The notes under the pieces: model-generated
What the model was told of the DNA's origin: nothing
What the model saw: only the letters and a program-made list of their open reading frames with translations
Databases searched by the model: none
DNA from: Ampelocalamus luodianensis
Taxonomy: Eukaryota > Streptophyta > Magnoliopsida > Poales > Poaceae
DNA: 64,000 nucleotides
Assembly (NCBI GenBank): GCA_036346255.1
Contig: CM070617.1
Location: 4,939,501 to 5,003,500 of the forward strand
Direction of reading: 5' to 3'
In this document: positions 20,641 to 31,639 of the stretch, in pieces
Position numbering within the stretch: the stretch's first letter is position 1
Layout of the letters: each line of letters begins with the position of its first letter
Position numbers and translations under genes: made by a program

Positions 20641-23558
20641 GGGGGGATTGGTCCAGTAACACCGAGTTCAGACGTAATTAGAGAAATGATACTCCGTTCG
20701 TAACGGGCTGCAAAATAACATCGCGAACACTCAAAAATAAGAGAAATAACATCGCCGTCAGTTTAGCACCCGTTAGTCAACGTTGCACGGGTAAAAAGAC
20801 ATATATGTCATTTCTTTCTTCTTCCTTAGCAAAACAGGCAGCTCTCTGCAGCGGGCCCCACCTGTCCACTTGTCATACAGCAACAGAGAGGGAAAATAGG
20901 CGCTCTCTGTAGCGGGCCCCACCTGTCATACAGCAACAGGGAGGGAGCTAGGACAGGGGAAGCTCAGCGGCGGCTCAAGCACGCTCAACACCGGCGAGGG
21001 GGTTAATGTCGTCAATCGGAAATAGCTAAAATGGGTTGGGGAGGGAGAGGCGGTCTTGTGGGTGGTAGTGGCGCAACCAGAGATCGACACAGGTGGCCGG
21101 ACTACAACAAGAGGCGGCTGGAGTCGGGGAAGAAAGAGTGGCGGCAGCGCTGGAGGGGAAGAGGGGGAAGAAGGAGGCGAACACGGGCTTCGGGGTGTCG
21201 AGGGGAACTCATCGCTGCGGGCCGTGTGGGCGGAGGGAGGCCGAGGCGCTTTGGCGATGTGGGCCACCGGCAGTGTGAAAAGGTTCTCGTGGCAGCGGCG
21301 CTGCGGGGAGACAGAGTGGAAGTGAGTGGTGGGGGAAGAAAGGGGAGGAGAGATAGGTGCTCTACCCGAGAGGAATCGATCGGTGGCTTGCCGTGTGAGG
21401 AGTATCGTCCGTGGACGAAGCTCACTCGCGTGGCTGAAAGTCGCCGCCGCCATTGGAGGAAGGAGAGAGTTTGAGTGCTGCCGTTGCAAAGCCTCTCCGT
21501 CGATTATGTTCGCATCAACAGGAGCGTCTCGATGCCGCCAAGCTTCGGAAGGGGTCAATTGGAGTGAGGAGTCATTGTCGCCAAGATCCAAAGCATTTTC
21601 CCCTCCTCTGCCGCCGCTGTTCAACCGTCGATTTCTTTGCCGTCAGTGAGTCTCGAGTGCCATCGTCCACCTCCTAGCTTAGACATTCCATGTTCTAGCC
21701 CGTGCTCCCTTCCCCTTCGCTGGAGGAGCTCTCCCATGCCTTTCCGCTGGAGAAGCTACCTTGGTCGCCGCCTTCTTCTTCGTCACCGACAAACCATTGG
21801 TTTTTTGGTCAAATTATCAGCGTCAGAATCTTCACTGCATCTTGTTCTCACGATTCCGCACCTCCATCAGCTCTGCCGCGCCTCGCCGTCGCCGGTGACC
21901 TTCGGTCCCAGAACGCCGGCGCCGACACCGTTGCTAAGGTGTTGTCGACGTGGCACGCCAGCTCACTGCCATGTCAGCCTTGTCGCCTGCGTGTCCGTCC
22001 TAGTCAACGCCGTGTGGCAACACACGTGGTAGACCCGAGCCAACGAAGGGTAAAACTGGTATTAAAATTGTATTCTCGCACATCACACCTCCTTTCTATT
22101 AAAGATGGATGGAAAAACTGACAGCGATGTTATTGATGGGAAACGGGTAGGCTACACTAGCGCAAATTAAAAAAAATTCTACCCGTAAACCAAGATCACT
22201 GCAGTTATAGATCACGGTCTTACCACTAGACGCGCAGGTGCGGAAGTTGATGCAACGGCGTCGGGCGATGTAGTCGCACCAAGTTGATGCAAGACGTCGG
22301 GCGAGTAGTCGTACTACTTCCCGCCCCTCGTCGTGGCGTCCCACGCACAACTCCTTTCTTGCGGTTCGTCCCAACGCCACGGATGCAAAGTGCCTTCAAA
22401 GGTATCCACACGTGCGGGAGGAAGCGACGCGCCGACTACTAGATCCGTGCGGCGACTAGGAGTGGGAGGGTGGCGGCGGGGTTTGGGGATGTCACGAAAA
22501 ACTCAACCTCAACCGCGCCCTGCCCTCCTTTTATAGACGTCCTTATAATGGGCTTCTACGAATAGAGGCCCATTAGGACTCAATGCCCATCTAATTCGGA
22601 TCCAATCCGAATTAGGCTTCACCTAAGTGTGTGACCTATGGTTCACATATGTTTAGACATGACGCGAGTACACATACTTGGTCAATAGTTGGTAGCGCCT
22701 CTAGCAAGACGTGCCAACTCCTAAACATACGTAAAGATCATATCGGACGAACCATCACAACGTTATGTACATGCCAATCCCTTTGCCTCACGATATTCGG
22801 TCGAGCTCCAAGTCGACCACTCTTTCTCGATCCTCGTGATCCGAATCCCTTACTAGGTTAACTCTTAACCTTAAGTAGCATGACCATGCATTTCGGATCC
22901 GATCACTCGAGGCCCAGAGATATCTCTCTCGGTAGAGAGGCAAATCCCATCTCGACCGACCATGCCTCGCAAAGATGCTTCATGACAAACCCGAAAGCTA
23001 CCTTTATAACTACCCGATTCGAGTAGCGTTTGATAGCCCCTAAGTAGGTCGATTCACATCTCAAGTACATGCGACAATCTCGTGTCTAAGGACAAGGCGT
23101 ACACATTGTGTAGAGAGAACCATAAGAATAATTACTATGTCTCATGTTGGGTCGGTCCAACCCCATGTTCTAAACATGTGTCCACATTATTGGTTTGACA
23201 TCTCCATGTCTATGACCTGTGAAACATGGTCATCAACCGATACATGTGCTAATCCATCATTCACGTGTGTCCTCACATGAACTCCGACTAGGGACAACTT
23301 TAGAATAACCATACAAGTAAAGAGTTTCACAAACAAGTCACATACTTGTTAATCAACACAAAGGCAATATTCAAGGAACATTTATTAAATCATGGATACA
23401 ATGAAATATCATCATCAATATGATTGCCTCTATGGCATATCTCCAACAGTTATTTCTTTTATTTTCGAGCATTCGCGATGTTATTTTGCAGTCCATCACG
23501 AACGGAGTGTCATTCCTCTAATTACGTCTGAACTCGATGCTACTGAGCCAATTTCCCC
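20641..23558. mobile_element. Mutator-like element (MULE), non-autonomous, nested in the LINE
   Basis: The termini are long inverted repeats of about 125 bp. The left reads GGGGGGATTGGTCCAGTAAC and the right, reverse-complemented, GGGGAAATTGGCTCAGTAGC; the match then runs through GAGTTCAGACGTAATTAGAG to AATAACATCGCxGTCAGTTT. The 9-base direct repeat TTTAATTAA flanks it (20632-20640 and 23559-23567), as expected for MULEs. The right arm is interrupted by the solo LTR at 22134-23448. The GC-rich core (about 20830-22080) has open frames in several phases but no MURA transposase. It may hold captured host sequence (Pack-MULE), but I recognise no donor gene. Confidence 0.86.
22134..23448 (-). mobile_element. 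Copia solo LTR (Angela/BARE-like) inside the MULE
   Basis: On the minus strand it starts TGTTGGAGATATGCC and continues AGAGGCAAT, which resembles the start of BARE/Angela-type Copia LTRs in grasses. On the plus strand it begins TGATGGG and ends CCAACA, so it has TG...CA ends. The 5-base direct repeat GTTAT lies at 22129-22133 and 23449-23453. It is 1315 bp long with no internal region. Removing it and one copy of GTTAT restores an uninterrupted right terminal repeat of the MULE, so it inserted after the MULE. Confidence 0.9.
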
Positions 23559-24404
23559 TTTAATTAAAGGAAAGGAGCAGAGTTCGCATACATGGGAGCC
23601 TGTTGTTAGACAGGTAAGAATACCGCGCAGCGGCTCTGAAATAAATTATGGTATTACGGAACTAAGCGGTAACTCTGCCAGATTCTTGGCTCCCGCGAGG
23701 GGCCAAATTCCGGCCTCCTCTTTAATGCGGGCAGTCAAGGACTCCGGTGTGGACGCCGTTGATCGAAAAATACATGCATTTCATTTCTTCCAGATTTCCC
23801 ATGTGACCAACATTAAAAGCGTCGCCACTACTTTCTGTGGGACTCCAGGCATGTGGATAGCCGATTCCCACCAAAGTTGGGTCGAGAATGAGTGCTGCAA
23901 GTTTATCGGGTTCAAGGAACCGCAAGTTGTCCATTGTGCGATGGCTGTCCAGATTCTTGTAGAGTAACGACATTGGGCCAGGAGGTAGATGGCATTGTCA
24001 GGCGCATGTCTACAGAGTGGACATGTTTGTTGGTTCAGCCATCCACGCCTGGATAGGCGGCCCGCTGTCCAAATTCTATTTTGTTGCTAGCTAGGCAAAG
24101 ATTTTGCATTTTTGGGGTGCCCAAGTCTTCCAGACGAGGGCATTCATGGTGGTTTGAGTTGCGCCCAGGAATTGTGCCTTGTATGCTGAGGCGGCACTAT
24201 AAACTCCATTCGGAGTTAGCTTCCATGTGGCGGTGTCCTCATGGTCGTCCTGAAGGGTCGTCGTGGAGGTAAGGCCCCAAATGGCGACAAGCTCTTGTAT
24301 GTGTTGTGCAGTTATCCCAGCCAACAAATCTAGATCTTAAAGCCATTTATTGTCCTACAACGCCATATGCAGAGTGTGATTCTTTCTTCTGGAGGCACTG
24401 TAGG

Positions 24405-24982
24405 CATGGTAGTTAGGATCGCGATCCTACTCTTAGAGTCTTACGATTCTACGAACCCACGACAGCCTGTCGATCCGAGTCTCACTATCGATCCGATCCT
24501 ACTCAAGGTAGTTAGGATCGCGATCCTACTCTTAGAGTCTTACGGTTCTACGAACCCACGACGGCTTATCGATCCTACTCGTAGAGACTTAGGGCAATTT
24601 TTTTTAGAGGCCAGGCTTTACTGATATTTTGTTTTAGAGCAAAATTTGTGATATTAATTTCTGAGAATGAAACTATAAATAAACAAGGAGCGTGCAAAAT
24701 ATTATATCAGTGTGGTAATGTTGTTCTCTCAGAGTTCGAACTATATCACCCATCATGTCGAACCATTATGCTTTTCTGTTGTGTGATAAGAAGTGTTTTG
24801 CCCATTTTTTGGTAATAAGTAAGTGGTAAACCTTATAAGAATCATACAAACTTATAGTATAGATGGTAAATATGTGTATTTTTACAAATCCGTAGAATCA
24901 CCGATTCTACGATTCGATACTACGATTCGATCCTACCGGAGGCAAATCGATCCGACTCGGGATCTCGACTCTGACTACCTTG
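24405..24982. mobile_element. Small hAT-type element inside the LINE
   Basis: The element starts CATGGTAGTTAG and ends, reverse-complemented, CAAGGTAGTCAG. It is flanked by the 8-base direct repeat ACTGTAGG (24397-24404 and 24983-24990). Inside there is a partial tandem duplication: the block from GGTAGTTAGGATCGCGATCC to CCCACGAC at 24407 recurs at about 24506. Many GATCC/GGATC and CGATTCTAC motifs alternate. There is no coding capacity. Excision in silico restores the LINE reading order. Confidence 0.82.
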
Positions 24983-25319
24983 ACTGTAGGTAGCCGACAC
25001 AATGTCTCGCAGTCGGTTTCCATTTGCCCAAGCCGAGTTCTAGAAGGATGCCCTCTTTTTATCGCCGATCGCTATACTGGTTGTTGCGGCAAAGAGCACA
25101 CGATCTTGCTCATCACATGGTGTTTCCATCCCTTGCCATGGCTTATTTTCGGCAGCCCATTCGTGCCACAATAACCTAAGTCTTAGAGCCCTAGCGAAGC
25201 GCTCTAGGTCCAGAAGAAAGCTCAGCAGACTTGGGTTTGCATAGTTTGGCATTGCTAGATTACAAGGTAAATTGTGTGTGACTATGACAGCTTGGGTTTT
25301 CAGATAGGATTAATTTGTT

Positions 25320-25450
25320 CAGTGACATTGCATTCATATACAAATTGAAAAATAACATCCCATGTGAGGATGACAAGTGGGCCATGGGCCCACATGTTAT
25401 CCTCACATCGATGTTATTTTTCAATTTTTGATTTTTGAGTGATGTTACTG
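25320..25450. repeat. Near-perfect palindromic MITE
   Basis: The left end CAGTGACATT pairs with the reverse complement of the right end, CAGTAACATC. The pairing improves inward: AAATTGAAAAATAACATC and ATGTGAGGAT are matched on the other side of a centre GTGGGCCATGGGCCCAC. The whole 131 bases could fold into one hairpin. No clear target-site duplication was found. Confidence 0.7.
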
Positions 25451-25550
25451 TGCAACTTGCCCCTTTCAGATATGCTGTAACGCGAGGCAACCATTGTATT
25501 GGCCAGCAACTTGGGCTATGGTGGTGTATACTCTTGACATCTCCCACATA

Positions 25551-25819
25551 TAGACTTGTTTAAAAGCCGAGCCAGGATGGGCTTGAAAAGCCCGGTCTCG
25601 AATGGGCAGGCTTGAGCCCAGCCTAGCCCAGCCCGAAAATGTATTTCCCATTGAAAAATTGTTATTTTAATTATTTTTTAAAATAAACATTAATATTTTA
25701 TTCATTTTGAGAATAAAAGTTTAGTTTTTTTTTACTATTTTAAATGCATTTCATGGGCTTTTGGGTTGAAATTTGAGTCCCGAGCCCGGCCCAGATCGGG
25801 CCACCCATGAACAGGTCTA
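25551..25819. mobile_element. hAT-type MITE
   Basis: Terminal motifs TAGACTTGTTTA (left) and TAGACCTGTTCA (right, reverse-complemented) form inverted repeats. Flanking 8-base repeats CCCACATA (25543-25550) and CCCGCATA (25820-25827) agree at seven of eight positions. Subterminal GGCCCGG/GAGCCC motifs and an AT-rich centre fit a small non-autonomous hAT element of 269 bp. Confidence 0.75.
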
Positions 25820-25850
25820 CCCGCATATAGGACGATCAGATCGAGGTGTG

Positions 25851-27643
25851 CTTTTTTAATCAAGGATACTCTCAGTTTTTAGAGAAAGCTAATAACCAAG
25901 TCTTACAACCAAGTTTTCGGAAACAAATGATGGGAATTCAATCTAGCTAAGAAGTAGGCTAAGACAACAACAAAAACAATCAACTCACAAACGATAGTAT
26001 CTAACAAAAGACCCATGAGAAGCACAAGGACACTAACACTAAACACCCTCCATCGCACATAACTTCTTTGAGCAGTCTTCAGCCGAAATCAGAAAGCCTT
26101 CAACTTTCGCTCGAGCAATTTCTTTGGTTAGTATCCGCCAATGCTGTAAATATGACAAATTTGAACATAACTTCAATTGGTTCCTTAGAAAAAATCTTCT
26201 CAACCGTCATTTTATTCCTGATTTTCTAGAGCGTCCAAGCCAAAGCTGCAAAATTGAACAAGCTAACATGGTAATCATTAGCACCCCTTTTATCCGACCA
26301 ATTAAGTTGGAGATCATCTAATGATCCAGGAATTCTTCCCAAATTAAAATATCTTTTACACAGTGCCAGACAAACCTTCCTAGGACACATTGAAACAAAA
26401 CATGATCAGCATTTTCTTCAATCCCACAGAGCAAACAATTGATCCCACCTTTCCAATTCCTTATTTTAAGCGGTCTGCAGTCTAAATTTTACCTTGATAC
26501 GTTTGTCAAAGGAAAATCTTAACTTTGCATGGGATCTTACTGTTTCACAGCTTTTGCATTTCCGTGTAGGGGTAACCGCCCCCTAAGCAACATGCCTATA
26601 CAAAGATTTGACTGAGAACTGTCCAGATTTCTCCAAGCTCCACACTACTTTATCTTGTTCTTCATTAAGGCCAAAATCATTCAAGTATTCTTTCAAAAAA
26701 GCTTTCACTGTTCTTCCTCCCCCCTTCCGAAGTTTCTAACAAAGTTAATATTACAAACCCTATCTTCCCAACAATCTACTGTACTTATACCAGGGTCCTA
26801 GCATATGTTGAACAACCTGACATATTTGACTTTCAAAGGGCAATCGCCCATCCAGACATCTTTCCAAAAAGAAATCCTTTTCCATTTCATATCTGATGAA
26901 CAACACCCCATTTAAAAAGATGCTTCACCCTATGAAGACTTCTCCAGAATTGAGAACCTCTCAGGGAATTGGAATCTCTAAATTCACCTATGGGGAAATA
27001 CTTTGTCTTTATAATCCTGAACCAAAGTTCCTCTCTAGCAAAATTAAGTCTCCAAATCCATTTGCTCAGTAAGCAACCATTCATTATTCTTGTATTTATC
27101 ACACACAGGCCACCATAATCTTTAGGTCTACACACTACTCCCCAGTTGACCACATGATATTTAAAATTATCACTTGCACCCCTCCAAAAGAACCTTGATC
27201 TGACATTGTCCATTTTCCTATGTATTTCCTCAGTCAATCTATAAAACCCCATTATATAAATGGGCTAACTGCTAAGACTACTATTAACTAGGATCAGTCT
27301 GCCCTTGAAGAAAGAAGATTATTCTTCCGGTTGTCCAATCTATTACATAGCTTGATGAGAATATTGTCTACTGCTTTCTTGTCAACAAATCTATCCCCAA
27401 TTGTGATGCCTAGGTAAGTAAAGGGTAGTTGGCCAAGTTTACAATTGAACATATTTGAAACTCTGCTTGCTCCCTCTCTCTCTCCACCCCCAACATATAC
27501 ACCTCACTATTGTGATAGTTAATTTTAACACCAGACATCCACTCAAAGCAATGGAGCAAAAAATTGAGGTTAAGAATGTAATCATCTTCACAATCAATCA
27601 TAAGAACTATATCATATGCATACTGTAGCAAAAGAACACATAA
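25851..27643 (-). mobile_element. Second 5'-truncated L1-type LINE
   Basis: The minus strand encodes L1 ORF2 fragments in order: a reverse-transcriptase piece at about 27410-27640 (LLQYAYDIVLMI, where the catalytic YADD reads YAYD), then FHKS-like and RSRFFWRG motifs at 26887-27252, followed by an A-rich 3' tail that appears as TTTTTT near 25852. The repeat GAGGTGTG at 25843-25850 and 27644-27651 is the likely target-site duplication. Stops and frameshifts are common and the loss of YADD makes the copy inactive. The sequence differs clearly from the LINE at 20597-25217. Confidence 0.8.
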
Positions 27644-28192
27644 GAGGTGTGTTTTTGACCTTTGTAGTATTGTTTGAAGTGAGGACAACGTTGACTGACC
27701 GGTGAATACTGATGGATGGAGCAGTGAACACCCACAAATTAACTAGCGATCGACTTGGTAAGTTTGTGACGAGGATCTAATAATCCTCAATTAATTAAAT
27801 TATTTATCTGTAATATCTGTTATAGATAATAGTGTCTTTACAAAACCTTCAGAGGTTCCCATTATCGTTAATGATAATGGAAGATCATAATTACTTAGTG
27901 GCCATAAGCTATTATATGATCACCCTATATAGTCATAAGTTATTTTACGATCACATCATGATCTGTTATCCTCCAATGTAATTGCACATATTAACCTCCG
28001 TCTCTGGCATAACTGAAAGGCGAACGTGAGAAGTTTGTCTCTCTCACAATAACTGTCATCAAAATGTGCACATTTCATCAACTGTTGAGGCGCCTCCTGA
28101 CATAGGACAACTGCTACCCCATCAGACGCTATATAAAGGATAACGCCGGTGAACAAATTAAGAAAGAGGACAACAGAAGAACAAGACATAAA

Positions 28193-28486
28193 TCATTAGT
28201 CTTAGCATTCGGTGACTTCTTTCTTGTTGTAAACACGATTAATACAAGAACACGAGACTAGGTTTGTTATTTTCTCAGGAGAAGGCTCGTACTTGTCTAA
28301 AAATCCATGTGTCTCATCTTGTGCAGTCTCGATCAAGGATCATTAGTCTTAGCATTCGGTGACTTCTTTCTTGTTGTAAACACGATTAATACAAGAACAC
28401 GAGACTAGGTTTGTTATTTTCTCAGGAGAAGGCTCGTACTTGTCTAAAAATCCATGTGTCTCATCTTGTGCAGTCTCGATCAAGGA
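28193..28486. repeat. 147-bp tandem duplication, two identical-looking copies
   Basis: The block beginning TCATTAGTCTTAGCATTCGG and ending GTCTCGATCAAGGA is present at 28193-28339 and 28340-28486 without visible difference. Upstream, CTATATAAAGG near 28128 and a short leader-like region suggest it lies in LTR- or promoter-like sequence (about 27720-28560), but I could not identify LTR ends. The apparent identity points to a recent event or an assembly duplication. Confidence 0.8.
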
Positions 28487-28564
28487 GCCCCAGCATTCAT
28501 TTCATAAGTTCGATATTAAAGCATCGACAGTCTGTATCTGTGGTCATTAGTGGTTGCCCGGGAT

Positions 28565-29031
28565 CCAAGTTTGTCTAAAGGAGACCTCTCAAAGCATTCC
28601 ATGTCCAATAAGATCATTCCATGTCTAATATGTTTTCTATAAAATACCTCTCCAATAAGATTATAAAATATCGCCCTTGTATACCTCTCCAAACATTCCA
28701 TGTCCAATAAGATTCAAACTGCTGAAGTTCTTTGTAGCTGAACTTAGTTCCTCTAGAGTCAGATATCTTGCTCCTTGCAGCTCTGATATATAGAAGGGCA
28801 GTTTATTAAGCTACAAAAAAAATAAGCCACTAGCTGAAAAGTGTTGAACTTCAGAGCCTCCTGAAAAGTAATTTAAGAAGTACCTGGCAGAGCTGGACCC
28901 GACGAACTACTCTCTGAAGAGTCTGAAGTTCTTCTGTAGTGCCATAGGCAAAGTACTATAAGAATTATCACAACTCCTACTAATGCGAAGCCTCCAGCAC
29001 CTCCTAGAGCTGCTGCAAGAATTGCTGACAT
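28565..29031 (-). pseudogene. Receptor-like kinase remnant (membrane segment and start of kinase)
   Basis: A minus-strand exon at 28884-29031 encodes a hydrophobic helix followed by basic residues (VGVVIILIVLCLWHYRR), then a Ser-rich linker. It joins in phase to a second exon starting at 28792 that reads LQGARYLTLEELSSATKNF and a glycine-rich loop, IGHGMFGEVYKG. This layout is that of plant receptor-like kinases entering kinase subdomain I. The frame then stops, and the glycine-loop DNA is repeated two more times in broken form down to about 28580. The extracellular part and the rest of the kinase are absent, so this is a fragment and not a functional gene. Confidence 0.75.
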
Positions 29032-29039
29032 CTAGTGTG

Positions 29040-30960
29040 AAATCTCTTCCTTCAGAACAGGGTAGTATTTTTTGTAGTAGCAGTGATGAAGTTTGCAGCA
29101 GTAGACATATAACCTAAAGAGTAGTACACTAAATATATTTGGATCTAGCATTTAATTCATAAGAACAAGAGCATACAGATTGTTGTACCAACAGTGCAAT
29201 GTTACACAATGAACTAAATAGTTTCAGAGTACCAACGAAACATCTGCACCGTGTATGGATGGATTGATTGATCAAGAGATGAATTACTTCACTGATAATA
29301 TGTTTACCCCAAAATTGTGGGCTGATTGAAACAGTACATGTGACATATTTAGTGTCCTAATGGAGGATGGGACAAAAAATGTTGTTTGGTTGATAAATCA
29401 ATTATTTTGATTAAATTTACTTCTTGTGTCGATCAAACATGTTTAACTCTACTAAGCAGTGGTAAAGTAGGAAAATGTATTCTAGTTGTGACTTTAGCAG
29501 TATGGACCAAGCCATTATTAATGCAGAAATCAAAAGAAAGGACAACTCTATTATCAAATGGAACAACTCAAATTTTTCAGACATTCAAAATTGGATATTA
29601 CATAGCAAGGTGCACCGTGCCTTTAGTTTTTTCTTCTTTGTTTTCTTTCATTCCCATATAATCGTGCCGCCTCTTTATTAAAAAAATTCGTGCCATAAAT
29701 GGGTTTAGAGAAATCATACGTACACTACTAAACTTCCCATGGTATTACAAAGAACCTCGCAGATGCAATAATCTGTATTTGAGATTTATTGGGCTGGCAA
29801 TAAACTACATGACTATATGCAAAAAAGAAACTGCATTGTATAATTATAGAGACGCTCTTCTACTAAATAAATAAAATATGAATAAGCTGCAATGTAACTG
29901 CAAAACATGCATGTTTTCTGCTTGAACCATTTGCATTTTCAAACTGCAGATATATGAATTGGTTTGATTTGTGTAAGAAGCAATCCACAAATCTACCATT
30001 TCTGTGATCTAAAAATGTGGCACTGGATTTATGGGCTCTGAAGTCATTGACAAACAAGGTCATGCAATAGGACAATATATAGTATGCAGAATGATCAACC
30101 TATAACCTATGATCAACAAAATCATTGCTCCTGATCAATGTTTGAATGCATGTAATATGAAAATTCACATCATTCACACTCTTGTCTCCCGAAATATACA
30201 GCAAGTCCACCAGATTTCATTCCAAGAAAGCTCAGGATCATGCAAAGATGAAAACAGTGTGGCTACAGTATGCTTTTTGTGAGCAGTGCATGCTCCAGTA
30301 TACTGATACAGTGTTTTGATCTCGTCCGTTGTTTTCTGATCCAACATGTGTTACGCAATGTTACGACGCTGTTCAACCGTTAGCACGATTGCGCATTTCC
30401 GCAGTCCGCTATCCGGAATTCATCTAGGCCTCGATTGCTTTTATGAGCATGTGACTCATCACTTCGAGCACTAAAAATCAATGGTTAAGAAGAAAATTTT
30501 GAGAAAACCACGAGTTCCTTTTGTATTTGATCCCAGATCACTGATTTTTTTTTACTGAACATTTTGTGCGACTGTACAGGACAGCAAATCCATCAAAGTT
30601 CCATGTACGTGCTTGCCGAGTTGCCCAGAATTTTACAGCAATGATCAAAAGAGTAATAGATGTTAAATAATAAATCGTTACATTACCCATAAAAAGGGTT
30701 CAAGATCAGAAGCAAATTAGAAAGGTGCCAAAAAGATGACATCAAGCTTAACTTGTCCATGATTCAGAAGTCAGAAATAGAACACCACACGACAACACCA
30801 ATTAAAACAGAACCACAAGATAGAGGGAATTCACCCGGCTTCGAATTACAGTGCACATCACTTCCTCAAATCAAAAGCACGCCTGCGCTCACCAATGCCG
30901 GCCGTGCAGACGCATCATTCTTACGCATGCACGCAGAACGCGCGTGCATGCATTCGTGCG
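29040..30960. other. Gene-free AT-rich interval
   Basis: Only short unsupported open frames are present. The 3' UTR of the gene at 30981-31562 should end in the right part of this interval. I see no repeat with definable ends. Confidence 0.5.
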
Positions 30961-30980
30961 TCACAAAACGTGCGTAGCGC

Positions 30981-31562
30981 TTAGTAGTGGTGCGTGGGTA
31001 CGCAGCGAGCCCGCTTGAACGCGAGCGGGCCGGCGGCGTAGACGACGATGTCGTAGCCCTCGCTGGGCCACCGCTTGCCCTCGTCGCGGAGCGGCGCGCC
31101 CTCGATGCCGTAGTTGATGTTGGTGAGGTCGTTGCAGTTGCAGTCCGGCGACGCGAGCAGGCGCACGAAGCACGCCTTGGTGGGGTCGCCCATGTAGTAG
31201 TCGGTCGCGCTGGCGACGCCGAACTCGGCGAGGAAGTAGCCGTTGTCGTCGGCGACGGGGTTCCGCCACGCCATGACGCGGTTCTTGGCGTCGCGGCAGG
31301 TGACCGTCACCTTCGCCTTGGGCAGCGGCGCCGCGCCGTCCAGGCTCCACGAGTTCCGGTGCGCGCAGCTCTGGCAGTACACCAGGCCCTCCACCCTCAC
31401 CAGCAGCTTGTCGCTGTGTGGGGCCGGAGGCGCCGGCGCTGGCGTGGCAGGCGGCGGGGTGTATGGCGCCTGCGGTGGGGAGGGGGTGTGGCTGTAGTCG
31501 TCGGCGGTGGCGCCGGCTGCCAGGAGGGACACGAGGATGGCGAGGGAGATGAAGGCCGCCAT
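30981..31562 (-). CDS. Proline-rich Pollen Ole e 1/extensin-family protein
   Basis: This is a single-exon gene for 193 residues. Residues 1-20 are a signal peptide (AILVSLLAAGATA, cleavage before DD). Residues 24-49 are a Pro/Ala-rich, extensin-like spacer. From about residue 54 follows the Ole e 1 domain, with VRVEGLVYCQSC at its start, the further cysteines C89, C131, C141, C143 and C187, and the typical block NPVADDNGYFLAEF. Such proteins are secreted to the cell wall and are often hydroxylated and glycosylated; their exact function is poorly known. A TATATATA box lies about 60 bases upstream of the ATG. Coding GC is very high compared with the flanks. The start is the only ATG giving a signal peptide. 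Confidence 0.9.
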   Translation of the reverse strand: MAAFISLAILVSLLAAGATADDYSHTPSPPQAPYTPPPATPAPAPPAPHSDKLLVRVEGLVYCQSCAHRNSWSLDGAAPLPKAKVTVTCRDAKNRVMAWRNPVADDNGYFLAEFGVASATDYYMGDPTKACFVRLLASPDCNCNDLTNINYGIEGAPLRDEGKRWPSEGYDIVVYAAGPLAFKRARCVPTHHY

Positions 31563-31622
31563 TGCTCGACGATTTGGTGAATTTCGAGCTTTGGCTGTGG
31601 AAATGGCGAGAGGCTTGGGGTT

Positions 31623-31632
31623 TATATATATA
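31623..31632 (-). promoter_or_regulatory. TATA box of the Ole e 1-family gene
   Basis: On the minus strand GCGTATATATATAAACCCC lies about 60-75 bases upstream of the start codon. That leaves a short leader, as is usual for strongly expressed single-exon genes. Confidence 0.65.
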
Positions 31633-31639
31633 CGCGCCT

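Larger units (their letters stand above)
20597..25217 (-). mobile_element. 5'-truncated L1-type LINE split by later insertions
   Basis: Its 3' end is a poly(T) on the plus strand at 20597-20604 and its 5' end is at 25217. Both are flanked by the 13-base direct repeat AAGCTCAGCAGAC (20584-20596 and 25218-25230). On the minus strand the body encodes the C-terminal part of L1 ORF2, including the zf-RVT region (ALVWKTWAPQKCKIFA near 24091-24140) and, nearer the 5' end, FARALRLRLLWHEWAAENKP (about 25150-25210). Without the MULE and the hAT element and their duplicated sites, only about 1.1 kb of LINE remains. Frameshifts and stops are frequent. Confidence 0.88.

Noticed and set aside
20926..21624. 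232-codon open frame, Ser/Pro-rich, minus strand
   Set aside because: It lies in the GC-rich core of the MULE; overlapping frames are open on both strands, composition is biased and no domain is seen. It could be captured sequence, but it is not supported as a gene.
30961..31580. Several long frames overlapping the Ole e 1-family gene
   Set aside because: High GC at the third codon position opens the other frames. Only the 30981-31562 minus frame has a signal peptide and a known domain.
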